This document shows positions 8,519 to 18,152 of a stretch of DNA of 64,000 nucleotides, one piece after another. This stretch comes from Sulfitobacter guttiformis (GTDB taxonomy: Bacteria; Pseudomonadota; Alphaproteobacteria; Rhodobacterales; Rhodobacteraceae): the NCBI RefSeq assembly GCF_003610455.1, contig NZ_RAQK01000001.1, positions 1,612,001 to 1,676,000 of the forward strand, given 5' to 3'. Position 1 is the stretch's first letter. Each line of letters opens with the position of its first letter. A program made the position numbers and the translations under genes. The notes beneath the pieces were generated by a model. That model ran no database searches and was not told where the DNA came from. It saw only the letters and a program-made list of their open reading frames with translations.

Positions 8519-10015
8519 ATGCTCTGGTCCTTGATTAAAATCATCTTTTTCTTCTGTGTTGTTGGCGCACTTGCTTGGGGTGCAGGCTATTTGCTTCAGG
8601 CTGACGGCGGTCTTCAAGTCCGCGCCTTCGGCCAGGAGTTGAACCCTGGTCCGTTGGAATCCGTCCTTCTCCTTGTCCTTTTAGTGTTTGCAGTTTGGAT
8701 CATCCTCAAGGTGCTGGCATTGCTGGTCGCGGTCTGGAAATTCCTCAACGGGGACGAAACGGCGCTATCGCGGTATTTCGATCGCAACCGCGAGCGTAGG
8801 GGGTTTGACGCCCTCTCCGAAGGGATGATGGCGCTCGCCAGTGGCGAGGGGCGCGTCGCCATGGCAAAAGCGGCCAAGGCCGAGAAGTACCTCAATAAGC
8901 CGGAACTAACCAACCTGCTCACTGCGCAGGCCGCCGAAATGGCGGGCGACACGCGAAAAGCAGAAGAAGCATACCGCAAGCTTATCGAGAACGAGCAAAC
9001 CCGTTTCGTAGGGGTGCGGGGCATTATGAAGCAAAAATTGGCGGCTGGTGACAACGAGACCGCGCTGCAATTGGCGGAAAAGGCATTCGCACTTAAGCCA
9101 AAGCATGAAGAGACCGGCGATCTGCTGCTGCGCCTTCAGGCGGAAAAAGAAGACTGGACCGGTGCACGGAAAACCCTCAACACCAAGCTGCGCAACGGGC
9201 AGTTGCCGCGTGATGTTCATAAACGTCGCGATGCTGTTCTTGCCCTCTCTGAAGCGAAAGTCATCATCGACGATTCAAGCTCAATCGAAGCGCGTGAAAC
9301 AGCTATCGAAGCAAACCGTATGTCGCCTGATCTGATCCCTGCCGCCGTGATGGCTGCTCATGGTTACATAGCGCAGAACAAGCCACGGTATGCCACTCGT
9401 GTTCTGAAAAAGGCATGGGAGGCGCGGCCCCATCCAGATTTGGCTGCTGCCTTTGCAGCCATTGCGCCAGACGAGGCACCTCCCGCACGGATCAAGCGGT
9501 TTGCTGCTTTGACAAAAATTAATCCTACCCACCCTGAGACGCGCATGCTGCTATCCGAGTTGCACATCGCAAACGAGGATTTCCCTGAAGCGCGCCGCGC
9601 GCTTGGTGATCTGGTCGAGACAGATCCAGATGCACGTTCCGTGACGCTGATGGCGGTGATCGAGCGCGGCGAAGGGGCCTCCGATACTGTTGTAAAAGGA
9701 TGGCTCGCGCGTGCGATTGCCGTGCCACGTGGACCACAGTGGATCTGCGATAACTGTCAGCACATCCATAATGAATGGAAGCCGATCTGCGAAAACTGCT
9801 CCAGCTTTGATACGCTCGAGTGGAAGCGCCCCCCATTGTCCGAAGTCGCTACACCGACAGGCGTGCAGATGCTGCCACTGATTGTTGGTGCGCTCGGGGA
9901 TAGCTCGGGGGCGGACGGTGTCCCCCCTGTGGCCGAGGATGTGACAATAGAAGATGCTCAAATCATCGACGATGAGGTCGCACCAGAGGCTGGGAATGAT
10001 CGGGATACCAGATAA
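8519..10015 (+). CDS. HemY-like membrane protein with TPR repeats
   Basis: The 498-residue product has two N-terminal membrane helices (about residues 3-22 and 43-65), the HemY N-terminal domain and a long TPR-like helical region. It ends with a four-cysteine zinc-ribbon-like element (ICDNC and CENC). The name HemY here means the porphyrin-operon membrane protein of proteobacteria, not the Bacillus protoporphyrinogen oxidase, and its role is unproven. It follows the Mic60-like gene directly and completes the hemD block. The ATG at 8519 is preceded by AAGG. Confidence 0.85.
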   Translation: MLWSLIKIIFFFCVVGALAWGAGYLLQADGGLQVRAFGQELNPGPLESVLLLVLLVFAVWIILKVLALLVAVWKFLNGDETALSRYFDRNRERRGFDALSEGMMALASGEGRVAMAKAAKAEKYLNKPELTNLLTAQAAEMAGDTRKAEEAYRKLIENEQTRFVGVRGIMKQKLAAGDNETALQLAEKAFALKPKHEETGDLLLRLQAEKEDWTGARKTLNTKLRNGQLPRDVHKRRDAVLALSEAKVIIDDSSSIEARETAIEANRMSPDLIPAAVMAAHGYIAQNKPRYATRVLKKAWEARPHPDLAAAFAAIAPDEAPPARIKRFAALTKINPTHPETRMLLSELHIANEDFPEARRALGDLVETDPDARSVTLMAVIERGEGASDTVVKGWLARAIAVPRGPQWICDNCQHIHNEWKPICENCSSFDTLEWKRPPLSEVATPTGVQMLPLIVGALGDSSGADGVPPVAEDVTIEDAQIIDDEVAPEAGNDRDTR

Positions 10016-10050
10016 CTTCGCGGTTGTGTCGGCTCTGAAGCGAGCTTCAG

Positions 10051-10734
10051 ATGTCTGATACCTTCTGTATTTATGTGCGTAACATGTCATGCGATGCCTG
10101 TGCCGCGCGTGCTCAAAAAGCACTGGATGACGTCGAGGGCGTCGAGGGGGCATCCGTCACATTTACCGATAAGACAGCCTGGTTTTCTGTAAATTCTGCT
10201 AAGGCGCTCAAGGATGCCTTTGCTGCGCTTGAGAAGGCCGGATATCCGGGTGATTTGAAAGAAGACGAAGCAGCAAGCGCACGGCGCGATGCGAAGGAGA
10301 ACGATGCCACCTCGCTGCGCCGTGCGACACTTATTGCCACCGTACTTTCGCTTCCCGTGATTGTCATTGAGACTGGAAGCTATTTTTTTCCTGCAATGAA
10401 GGCTGCGATCGACAACGGTATCGGAATCGAAACATCGTGGCAGCTGCAATCTGTGCTCTCAGCGATTGTATTAATGGGTCCGGGCCTGCGTTTTTTCCGC
10501 CGTGGTATCACGGCCCTACTAATGCTTGCGCCTGATGTGAATACGCTTATAGCGCTGGCAGCCGGCGGTGCTTATCTCTATTCCGCTGCCGTCTTGGCTG
10601 CGCCTGACTTGTTTCCAGATCAATTGCGTGCGGTTTATTTTGGAACAGCCTGTGCTGTTATCGTGCTCACGCTGGCAAGGCGCTGGCTGAGGGCGCGGTC
10701 AAAATCCCGCGCTGAAGCTGCGGTCGGCAATTAG
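10051..10734 (+). CDS. Truncated copper-type P1B ATPase (metal-binding domain plus first membrane helices)
   Basis: The 227-residue product starts with a heavy-metal-associated domain carrying MSCDAC, the Met-x-Cys-x-x-Cys copper ligand pattern. Four predicted membrane segments match the start of CopA-type P1B ATPases (GPGLRFF, APDVNTLIALAAGGAYLYS and VYFGTACAVIVLTLARRWLRARSKS). The frame stops exactly where the actuator domain should begin. No TGE, CPC or DKTGT motif follows in any frame of the next 700 bases. It is either a remnant of a broken copper pump or a small membrane copper-binding protein in its own right. The frame itself is clean, so I leave it as a CDS. Confidence 0.65.
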   Translation: MSDTFCIYVRNMSCDACAARAQKALDDVEGVEGASVTFTDKTAWFSVNSAKALKDAFAALEKAGYPGDLKEDEAASARRDAKENDATSLRRATLIATVLSLPVIVIETGSYFFPAMKAAIDNGIGIETSWQLQSVLSAIVLMGPGLRFFRRGITALLMLAPDVNTLIALAAGGAYLYSAAVLAAPDLFPDQLRAVYFGTACAVIVLTLARRWLRARSKSRAEAAVGN

Positions 10735-11435
10735 TCCTGTCGGGCTCTTACCATGATTGTAGCGCGGCAAGAGGTTAACCTAATCGGGGGACATGCCTGC
10801 TGCTGCGCAATGATAATCAGCACTGCTCCATTCGGACGTATGTACGCTGCGTAGCTAAAGGCAGGAATCACCGAAGGTGGATATCGCTGACAGCCTAGTT
10901 AGGGTTGGGAAAAGGTTAAAAGCAGCTGCATATTACAGCTCTTTTATGGCGCGACCTGACGAAAGTGACGGTAGCTCTGTTTCGGGGAATGGCTTGTTGT
11001 GACGCTGATTTAGCGCTTTCCAGTGTGTTATCCCTTCAGGATCAAATCAGCGGGGCCGTTCCATAGTTTTGCGACTTCACCTAATGTAAAGCCGTGACTG
11101 AGATGCGGTTGTGAAATCAATGTTCATCCATGTCCTTTCTGGCGACGATGCCGCTGGTATCTAGCTTCCGCAGCGTCCTCAATTCACCAAATTATTATCG
11201 ATTTTCGAAACAATAGCCATCGCTGTGACAGCAGCGTAGCGCATGTGCAGTGCTCCTTTTTGGGGATATGACGCCGCTCAGGCGCCCGCCGATACACCCG
11301 CGACGGTAAGAATTTGGCAACCAAAACTCAACGATTTGCAAATGTATTGTCGCCATAACGCGAACAATCCAAGCCCGCCCTCCGAAAGAGAGGATGCCAG
11401 TGACAGGGCTGTTAATTGTATTTGGAGTATCCAAT
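10735..11435 (+). other. Spacer without a supported gene
   Basis: About 700 bases with no convincing reading frame. A minus-strand AAGGAG with an ATG at 11245 opens a 21-codon signal-like frame (MRYAAVTAMAIVS) that stops at once and could be a remnant. TGCGTAGCTAA near 10850 recurs in the spacer at 13.7 kb. Confidence 0.4.
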
Positions 11436-13166
11436 ATGCCCAGAGGTATCACCACAAATGGCAATGATCGTATTACAGGCACAGACCGGAATGAAAGATT
11501 GGAAGGCGCGAATGGTAACGATACACTGATCGGTGGAGGCGGTGCAGACACGCTGGTTGGCGACGATGGCAACGACCGTCTGATCGCAGCGAATGCCAAG
11601 GGGATTACGGGCCTGCGCGGGGGCGCTGGTGAAGATTACCTGTATGCCAGCATCCCAGGCAGCGGGCAGGTGCATATGTTCGGTGGGGACGGCGACGACA
11701 CGCTTATTATGGATCTTAGCAAAGGGCCCGACAGATTTATCCGGGGTGAGCAGGCGAGGTATACCGGCCATCACGCTTATGGGGATGGGGGCGCGGATAC
11801 ATTCGCCTTTGTTAACGCAAGCGAGGCCAGCGGCGTTATTATCGGGCGCATAGATGATTTCAACGCTTCAGAAGACGTGCTGATGCTCGACGATGACGTG
11901 CTTGATCTGCACAATCCGCCAGATGACGTGCACCTGTTCGCCTTCAAAGACCAACAATGGATGCAGATTGGCGATAATGCTTACTTTGCACTGGAAGGTG
12001 CGCGCGAAGGGGGAGCTGAGCGGCATTTCCTAAGTGCAAGGGATCTTCAAGCGATGCTGCGGGCCAGTCAGGACCCTGACGCCAGTGTCAGGTTCATAGA
12101 TCAGGTAAACGAAGTGCCCGCCAATTTGATCTCGCAATGGGCCAATTTCGACACGATACGTGGCATGGGGGACAGTGACAAAGAGGCAGATTTTTTTGGC
12201 TCGGCCGGAAATGACGCTGTCTATGATACCCGCGTTCGTAGCGCATCGATACCAGAGGATGTCACAAACAACCGGTTTGAGGGACTTGACGGTAACGACC
12301 TGATCAACGCAGGCAAGGGTTACGACACGCTATCAGGCGGTGCAGGCAGTGATAGTCTTGCAGGTGGGCTCGACGATGACCTGCTGATTGGCGGCACGGG
12401 CAACGACTTCCTTTTCGGCGGAAGCGAAAATGACACGATGCAAGGCGATTCAGGCGAAGATATGCTGGCAGGCGGCAGTGGCGAGGATTGGCTGGACGGC
12501 GGACAAGGTCATGACACACTACGCGGACAATCTGGGCGCGACACGCTGTTTGGTGGTGCGGGGCACGACCGGATGAGTGGGGGCGACGCCGCAGACCACC
12601 TTAGCGGCGACAGCGGAAACGACCGTATCTATGCCTCGGTCGGCAACGATCTGCTGCGCGGTGGAAGTGGTCGTGATACCCTTTGGGCGGGCACAGGTGA
12701 TGATAGGCTCCACGGAGGCGGTTGGAATGATCGCATACACGGGCAACGTGGCGATGATACACTGACAGGTGGTCAAGGCAATGATGCGCTCTTCGGTGGC
12801 GCCGGCGACGATTGGATTCACGGCGGAAAGGATCAAGACCTGACGTGGGGCGGCACGGGTAAGGACATCTTCGCCTATTCCGATGAGGACTTGTTAAACT
12901 GGGTCGATCTTCAGGGTGATGCCGACATGCGCGCCCGTCAGATTGACCGAATTGAGGACTTTGAGATCGGAGAGGACAAAATTCTGCTATCAGGGTTTTC
13001 TCACACCGATGACATATCCGACCTAAACGCTACCTCTCTTGTACTTGACGGTAAAAGCTATGGCATGTTGTCTATTGAAGAGACTAATCAGCGCAGCCTT
13101 GTACAGCTTCAAAGGGAGGAAGACCTCGAAGAGCTAATGGATGACGATAATTTCGTCTTCTCCTAA
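11436..13166 (+). CDS. RTX-type calcium-binding repeat protein, probably secreted
   Basis: The 576-residue product is rich in Gly-Gly-x-Gly-x-Asp nonapeptides, which form calcium-bound beta rolls in proteins exported by type I secretion. A short N-terminal block (about residues 22-95) comes first. A non-repeat region (about 96-255, with IGRIDDFNASEDVLML) follows, then a main block (about 255-480). The tail has IDRIEDFEIGEDKILLSGF and ends hydrophobic (DNFVFS), as type I substrates often do. No signal peptide is seen. GGAG at 11424-11427 is eight bases before the ATG. No catalytic domain is recognisable, and no ABC exporter, membrane fusion protein or TolC lies nearby. Adhesin or surface-layer roles are possible. 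Confidence 0.85.
   Translation: MPRGITTNGNDRITGTDRNERLEGANGNDTLIGGGGADTLVGDDGNDRLIAANAKGITGLRGGAGEDYLYASIPGSGQVHMFGGDGDDTLIMDLSKGPDRFIRGEQARYTGHHAYGDGGADTFAFVNASEASGVIIGRIDDFNASEDVLMLDDDVLDLHNPPDDVHLFAFKDQQWMQIGDNAYFALEGAREGGAERHFLSARDLQAMLRASQDPDASVRFIDQVNEVPANLISQWANFDTIRGMGDSDKEADFFGSAGNDAVYDTRVRSASIPEDVTNNRFEGLDGNDLINAGKGYDTLSGGAGSDSLAGGLDDDLLIGGTGNDFLFGGSENDTMQGDSGEDMLAGGSGEDWLDGGQGHDTLRGQSGRDTLFGGAGHDRMSGGDAADHLSGDSGNDRIYASVGNDLLRGGSGRDTLWAGTGDDRLHGGGWNDRIHGQRGDDTLTGGQGNDALFGGAGDDWIHGGKDQDLTWGGTGKDIFAYSDEDLLNWVDLQGDADMRARQIDRIEDFEIGEDKILLSGFSHTDDISDLNATSLVLDGKSYGMLSIEETNQRSLVQLQREEDLEELMDDDNFVFS
12271..12880 (+). repeat. Tandem RTX nonapeptide-coding repeats
   Basis: This stretch codes for consecutive nine-residue units of the form GGxGxDxLx. 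The DNA copies have diverged (ggcggN-ggNaaNgaN), so the repeat is at protein level and not a perfect DNA array. Confidence 0.85.
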
Positions 13167-14026
13167 AAATTCGAGATCCGCCCGCCTGACTTTTATTACA
13201 ATCCTACGATAAGTGTCTCGCGGCTGCCCCGCCGATCTTGCCCGCCACACCTCTTGTGACCCAGTGGGTCCAGTGACTTTGGTCATGCGGGCTGCACTCT
13301 GCAACTAGACGCATCAGATAAAGTCAGTTTAATTGCTACCCGGATTTATACGACTGCCGCCGAAGAAGGTTGGTGATATGTTCATTATCTGCGCTAATTC
13401 TACCATGAACGCAGCCTAGGCCTAGCATTGGAAAAGGGACACAGCGCAGGGAGGTGATCCTGATAATCGGAAATTTCCTTAACCGATGAAAGCGCAACCT
13501 ATTGGGCGAACCGCGCAAGGTTTTGGATCGAACGAAAGGTTATGCGCGATTCTGTAACAACAAGTAGGCGTGCGCGTAATATTGTGCCTCTCTCATCAGA
13601 TATGAGTGGCTTGGGCTAATTAATGCGCACATAAATCTGCGCGAGTTGAGCGCATATAATTTCGCGTCACACCGCAAAGCTCCATGAAACACTCTGATCG
13701 GCCATTTGGCGGCGCAAACCGGACCTTGGTGCAATGCGTAGCTAACGGTCAAATGAACACTAACGATCCACGGCGATGATCGAAAATTTCGCGATTACAG
13801 CGTGGACAGATTCGACACGACCTGCCTAGAGCGGACATTAAACGATCATCGCTATGCCGCACCACAGCTTCCCCAAAGAGAGCATTAGGAATGGAAAGAA
13901 GCTTTTAGTGGTGTCGGGACTGCGATGCGGGCGAAGTTAGCTGGACACTTCTAAATTTTCCGCCACGGGTCTAAACAAGAGGCACAGCATCTCCGGAATG
14001 CCCCTACAAACAAACCAATGTGATAC
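13167..14026 (+). other. Spacer without a supported gene
   Basis: About 860 bases with only short, unconvincing frames. A small palindrome GACCCA-G-TGGGTC lies at 13258-13270, too far from a T run to act as a terminator. GACCTTGGTGCAATGCG at 13722-13738 matches the ahcY promoter region at 16 of 17 bases. Confidence 0.4.
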
Positions 14027-14671
14027 ATGCTCATCTATACCTCCGACCATTCGCTATATTGTGCCAAGTTGCGCATCTTATTACGGCATAAGATGCTATT
14101 GTTTAGAGAAGTCCCGCCGCCGGGTGGAGGTGGTTCTTCCACATATCTGGCACTTGTGCCGTCAGGCAATTTACCCGCGCTCGTTGACGGGGACTTTACG
14201 CTGACAGATAGCGAAGCGATTGCCGAATATCTGGAAGAAAAATATCCGGAAATTCCAATGTTGCCGGACACGCTTGCCGCACGTGCCAGATCGCGGGAGC
14301 GCTCTCGGTTTGCGGATACGCGATTAGAACCTGCCTTGCGTCTGACATTCCCTCATGTTGATCCTAAAGTCCGTGATGCCGCAGCGATCAGTATAGCGCA
14401 CGCGCAGATCAACCTGCGGCTGCACGGATTGGGCATCATGTTACAGCGACCGGAGCTGCCGCGTGACCGGCTCTGGATGGGTGATCCGGGCACGATTGTG
14501 ACCCTTGAGTGGATCGCCCTTTTTGAAGGGACGGTTGTGCCCCGGCTGGAATGGCCTCAGGCAGTTCAGACCTACCGCTCAGACATGTTGAAGCACCAAT
14601 CTGTAGCCACAGAACTTAAGGCCTATCGCCCTGCGATGCTCAATTACATGCAAGAAAAAGGCGCGCTGTAA
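14027..14671 (+). CDS. Glutathione S-transferase family protein
   Basis: The 214-residue protein has the thioredoxin-like N-terminal domain of GSTs (LIYTSDHSLYCAKLRILLRHK, then VPSGNLPALVDGDFTLTDSEAIAEYLEEKYP). The cis-proline and the Asp/Glu-Ser pair that binds glutathione are present. An all-helical C-terminal domain follows. The Ser-x-x-Cys start fits beta- or omega-like classes. The likely role is conjugation or reduction with glutathione in the cytosol; the substrate is unknown. It stands alone between spacers and converges on the DUF2322 gene. No strong ribosome site is visible before the ATG. Confidence 0.85.
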   Translation: MLIYTSDHSLYCAKLRILLRHKMLLFREVPPPGGGGSSTYLALVPSGNLPALVDGDFTLTDSEAIAEYLEEKYPEIPMLPDTLAARARSRERSRFADTRLEPALRLTFPHVDPKVRDAAAISIAHAQINLRLHGLGIMLQRPELPRDRLWMGDPGTIVTLEWIALFEGTVVPRLEWPQAVQTYRSDMLKHQSVATELKAYRPAMLNYMQEKGAL

Positions 14672-14832
14672 TTTGAGAAACTTGCGCCGTTATTGCAGGC
14701 GGCCAAAAGCGGCCCATGCCCGCGGGAGGTGGCAAAGCGGTGCAACAATCGAAAAACCGCCGTTCTGAGCCGATAGCAGAATGTGAAGAAATCGCCCGAC
14801 CCTATACAACCGCAATAGGATTAACGTGAAGT

Positions 14833-15162
14833 CTAAGCCTCAACGAGCCGAATATCTAACGGAGCACCGCCATCTACGATCTTGAGCAAGCGGTCGATAT
14901 TAGGATGTGCTCCAGGACGGTCCTTTGCATCTGCTGTATGTTCAGCAAAAACATCGAGGCCATGCACTGCAGCGTTCGCGTCCAGTGTGCCAAAAGACTG
15001 TTGAAGATACCTATATACGACGAGTGACCCCTGCTTGCCCGGCGCATTTTCAATGGATCCAACAAGAGTACCATCTTGATCAATAAGATCGATGCGCGCG
15101 AGGTTTTCAACAGACGGTAAAAGTTGCAAATTTTCCTTAAACGATACAGTTGGCTTAATCAT
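14833..15162 (-). CDS. DUF2322 family protein
   Basis: The 109-residue soluble protein matches DUF2322 over its length, with FKENLQLLPSVENLARIDLID, GSLVVYRYLQQSFG, FAEHTADAKDRPGAHPNIDRLL and a C-terminal LDIRLVE. No function is known for the family. Upstream, GGACATCGAG before the ATG gives a weak ribosome site. The gene converges on the GST gene. Confidence 0.82.
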   Translation of the reverse strand: MIKPTVSFKENLQLLPSVENLARIDLIDQDGTLVGSIENAPGKQGSLVVYRYLQQSFGTLDANAAVHGLDVFAEHTADAKDRPGAHPNIDRLLKIVDGGAPLDIRLVEA

Positions 15163-16006
15163 CTCGATGTCCTTTAACGGGCGCCTTGGCTTCGTGTCGA
15201 ACGACTTATATTCTGTGTCCCGAGCTTTGGGTACCTAAAAGTCTGTTGAAATCTTTTGCGTCCCCATAGGTCATGAATTTTGGCCCTTAGCTGCCATTTA
15301 TGCCTCCCACGCATTCACTGAGCAGGCCCGCTTACTAACTTCTTACGCCCGAAAATAGCAGCGAATTCACTAGAATGGCGATCCTAAAATGGGTTCAGGA
15401 TGCAGACTTTCGTGGCACTATATCGCGCCAGGAAAGCCTCAGGAAAGCTCTTTTATCGAAAGCATCAACTGAAAATTACGGGGCGAATGCCTCGTGGAAA
15501 CGCTGTGGCCACATTAGGTGACGCTCGCGAAATGTGCGGCGACTGATAGTAGGATTACAATCGGAGTAGGCCACATTCAGCTCTAATTGACCTTACGCCA
15601 ACGGGATTTTCGTAGAGAAAACGATGGATAAATTGGCCGCCTAAGGTCACAGATTTAACCCCAAGGACTCCGCGCAAAGCTGGAGAGAGATTGGGGCACA
15701 GGGCAGGCGTCTAGAGGCAACTGCTTGAGATACACACCTTATGTTCTCTGGCCTCCAGAAGTTTCCACAACTTGGCGAATACGTAAGCTTATGGAATACT
15801 CACTTGACACAGAACACTTCAGAGATGACCGTAACATACTGCTGAGTATGTTGTGTTTTAAATGAAGGGTGCCGCGGATCCGGAAAATTCAGCCGAGGCC
15901 TCGCATAACGAGATCTCTTGCGCCGCAGAGGTGACATGACTGAGCTTCGGAAAAAGGAAATGGCATCTTAGTGCAACTCAATTAGATTTAAGACGGAAAA
16001 GACAAT
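15163..16006 (+). other. Spacer without a supported gene
   Basis: About 840 bases holding only very short open frames. I see no RNA gene, terminator or mobile-element end. The leader of the acyl-CoA ligase gene lies at its right edge. Confidence 0.4.
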
Positions 16007-17542
16007 ATGACCGAAGCAATGATTGCAGATCTCGATCATCAGATCTCTCGAGATTTATTTGAAGAGCAGGCGGCAAAAGGAGCGAGTGCGTTGACTGCTA
16101 TGTGCGCAGGCGCAGATGTTCCTGTTGCAATCATAATGCGCAATGATTTGGTACAACTTGAAATAATGCGCGCCGCAGCTTTGGCTGGAACCATTATTGT
16201 TGCGCTGAATTGGCACGGGGCCGTCGACGAAGTTGCCGCGATTTGCGACGACAGTGGTGCACGTTTTGTTATTATCCACCGCGATCTTATTGACGCGTTA
16301 CGCCCTGCATTGGAGGGCCGGGTTGTGATTGGAGTCACACCTGGAGAGGGCCTGTGTAAAGCATATGAAATTGACAGTACTGCCGCGCATACAGACCCTG
16401 ATACTCCAGAATGGGGCGATCTTGCACAGAAGCAGGCTCCTTTGACACAACGTGAAATGATGCGCCCCCTTAGGCGCTACACCTCCGGCTCAACGGGGAC
16501 GCCCAAGGGAGTGGTTCGTATAGGATCGGGACCCCGTATAAACTTTGAAGACGTCTTGTCGCGCGTTGGTGCAGAGATGATGCAACTTAGGCCAGGGTCA
16601 CGCTTCTTTACCGCCGCGCCAATCTATCATTCTGCGCCCTCGACACTGACAAGTGCTGCATTGATCGCGCCCGGTGTATCGACACTTGTTGCTGCAAAAT
16701 TCGATCCCGAAGAGTTTTTAGCGACAATTCAATCGCATCGGATCACACATATTTATCTTGTTCCAACAATGATGAGCCTGATGCTGAAATTGCCTGAAGA
16801 GACTAAGGCGCGGTACGATCTGTCTTCCATCGAATACTGCGTCTCCACTGGCTCACCATGGCCTCACGACCTCAAGGCGGCAATGATCGAATGGTGGGGG
16901 CCTGTTTTTTGGGAAAGCTATGGCGCGACCGAAATTGGCTTTATGACTATGGCCTCCTCCCAGGATGCATTGGCAAAGCCTGGTACAGCAGGAAAAATGC
17001 AGATGGGGGGGACAGTTCTTATTCTTGATCCGGAGGGAAATATAACGCCTTCAGGCGAGGTGGGCGAAATCTATGCGCGGATGGATGCTTTTGGCGGATT
17101 TGATTATTCAAACGATCCTGAAAGCAGGATCGCTTCTGAGAAACACGGCCATATATCAGTGGGTGACTTGGGCTGGTTGGACGAGGACGGCTTTCTTTTC
17201 ATTACGGACCGTAAAAAAGATATGATTATCTCTGGCGGTGCCAACATTTTTCCCGCCGAGATCGAAGCTGTATTAATGAGGGCGCCATTTATCCGCGACG
17301 TCGCTGTTTTTGGTGCGCCACACCCAGAATTCGGAGAGCAGATAGTGGCGGCTATCGAACCAGCTGAAGGTTGGACGCACAGTTCTACAGAAGTTCTGGA
17401 GTTTTTAGACGGAAAACTCGCACGCTTCAAGTATCCGAGAATTATCGACTTCCACCGATCACTGCCTCGACAGGACAGTGGTAAAATATTCAAACAAGTG
17501 TTGCGAAGCCCGTACTGGGAAAGTGCCGGTCGGAAGATTTGA
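16007..17542 (+). CDS. AMP-forming acyl-CoA synthetase family protein
   Basis: A 511-residue member of the class I adenylate-forming superfamily, which activates a carboxylate as acyl-AMP and passes it to coenzyme A. The phosphate-binding loop YTSGSTGTPKGV lies near residue 160. ESYGATEIGF follows near 305, then the hinge motif GDLGWLDEDGFLFITDRKKDMI near 385 and the C-terminal catalytic lysine in QDSGKIFKQ near 497. The N-terminal part is shorter than in long-chain enzymes and nearest in style to 4-coumarate or bile-acid ligases. The substrate cannot be read from the sequence. It stands alone with no catabolic neighbours. Confidence 0.88.
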   Translation: MTEAMIADLDHQISRDLFEEQAAKGASALTAMCAGADVPVAIIMRNDLVQLEIMRAAALAGTIIVALNWHGAVDEVAAICDDSGARFVIIHRDLIDALRPALEGRVVIGVTPGEGLCKAYEIDSTAAHTDPDTPEWGDLAQKQAPLTQREMMRPLRRYTSGSTGTPKGVVRIGSGPRINFEDVLSRVGAEMMQLRPGSRFFTAAPIYHSAPSTLTSAALIAPGVSTLVAAKFDPEEFLATIQSHRITHIYLVPTMMSLMLKLPEETKARYDLSSIEYCVSTGSPWPHDLKAAMIEWWGPVFWESYGATEIGFMTMASSQDALAKPGTAGKMQMGGTVLILDPEGNITPSGEVGEIYARMDAFGGFDYSNDPESRIASEKHGHISVGDLGWLDEDGFLFITDRKKDMIISGGANIFPAEIEAVLMRAPFIRDVAVFGAPHPEFGEQIVAAIEPAEGWTHSSTEVLEFLDGKLARFKYPRIIDFHRSLPRQDSGKIFKQVLRSPYWESAGRKI

Positions 17543-18152
17543 GTTCTAATCGGATCAGGTGATCACGTTAAAAGTAACCCACCGCATACATGATAGCATC
17601 AACTGAACGGAACCGCCCTCTGAGCAGACGGTTTGTAACTGTCGTGGTGTTGGCGGGCTCCGTTTACACTGAACTCGCGAACTGAGCGTTAAGGTATAAA
17701 AAGCTTTGTGCGCAAAGCTGATCTTCACTTTCAGCGGCACAACGACCATTTGATAGGCAGATCCTAATGAAGGGCCACACCTACTTCATCGCCGATGTTT
17801 TGGCATGGGGTTTCCCAAAGCAGGCGTTCTCTCATTCCACAGCAACCTTACGATCCAGAGTTCTGCAAGCCTGCGATAGCGGAGGTTCGCACGGTCGGCC
17901 GCGAATTTCAGTCTCCCGCCCCCGCTGAAAGCCGCCGCTTCCAGCCCATTGCGGTCATCTAGCATATCAAGCACTAAAATTCGGTATTCATAAACGGGCA
18001 TCCAAATTGCTTGATGCGACACAATGTGATTTTACTCTTCCCATATCGACGATCAGCGTCTGTCTGGTCATGATAAGACTTCAGGCAAAGTCTGTTAGCT
18101 CAGACGAGCCCAAAAGGCCCTTGGCTCGCCACCATTCGTCCCAAGTGATTTG
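17543..18152 (+). other. Spacer, possibly with eroded repeat sequence
   Basis: About 610 bases between the ligase and a pseudogene. A minus-strand open frame at 17786-18022 has no recognisable domain. Its sequence (GACCGCAATGGGCTGGAAGCGG on the minus strand and nearby) resembles dispersed non-coding spacer repeats of Roseobacter genomes, judged by memory only. Confidence 0.3.

Noticed and set aside
12271..12880. Repeat array that might be a CRISPR
   Set aside because: The repeats lie in frame inside an RTX gene, have nine-codon periodicity and diverge at third positions; there are no conserved repeats with unique spacers and no cas genes.
13258..13270. Palindrome as terminator of the RTX gene
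   Set aside because: Six-base arms, no T run, and nearly 100 bases after the stop.
17786..18022. Minus-strand open frame of 78 codons
   Set aside because: No domain, no ribosome site, and the DNA resembles non-coding spacer repeats.
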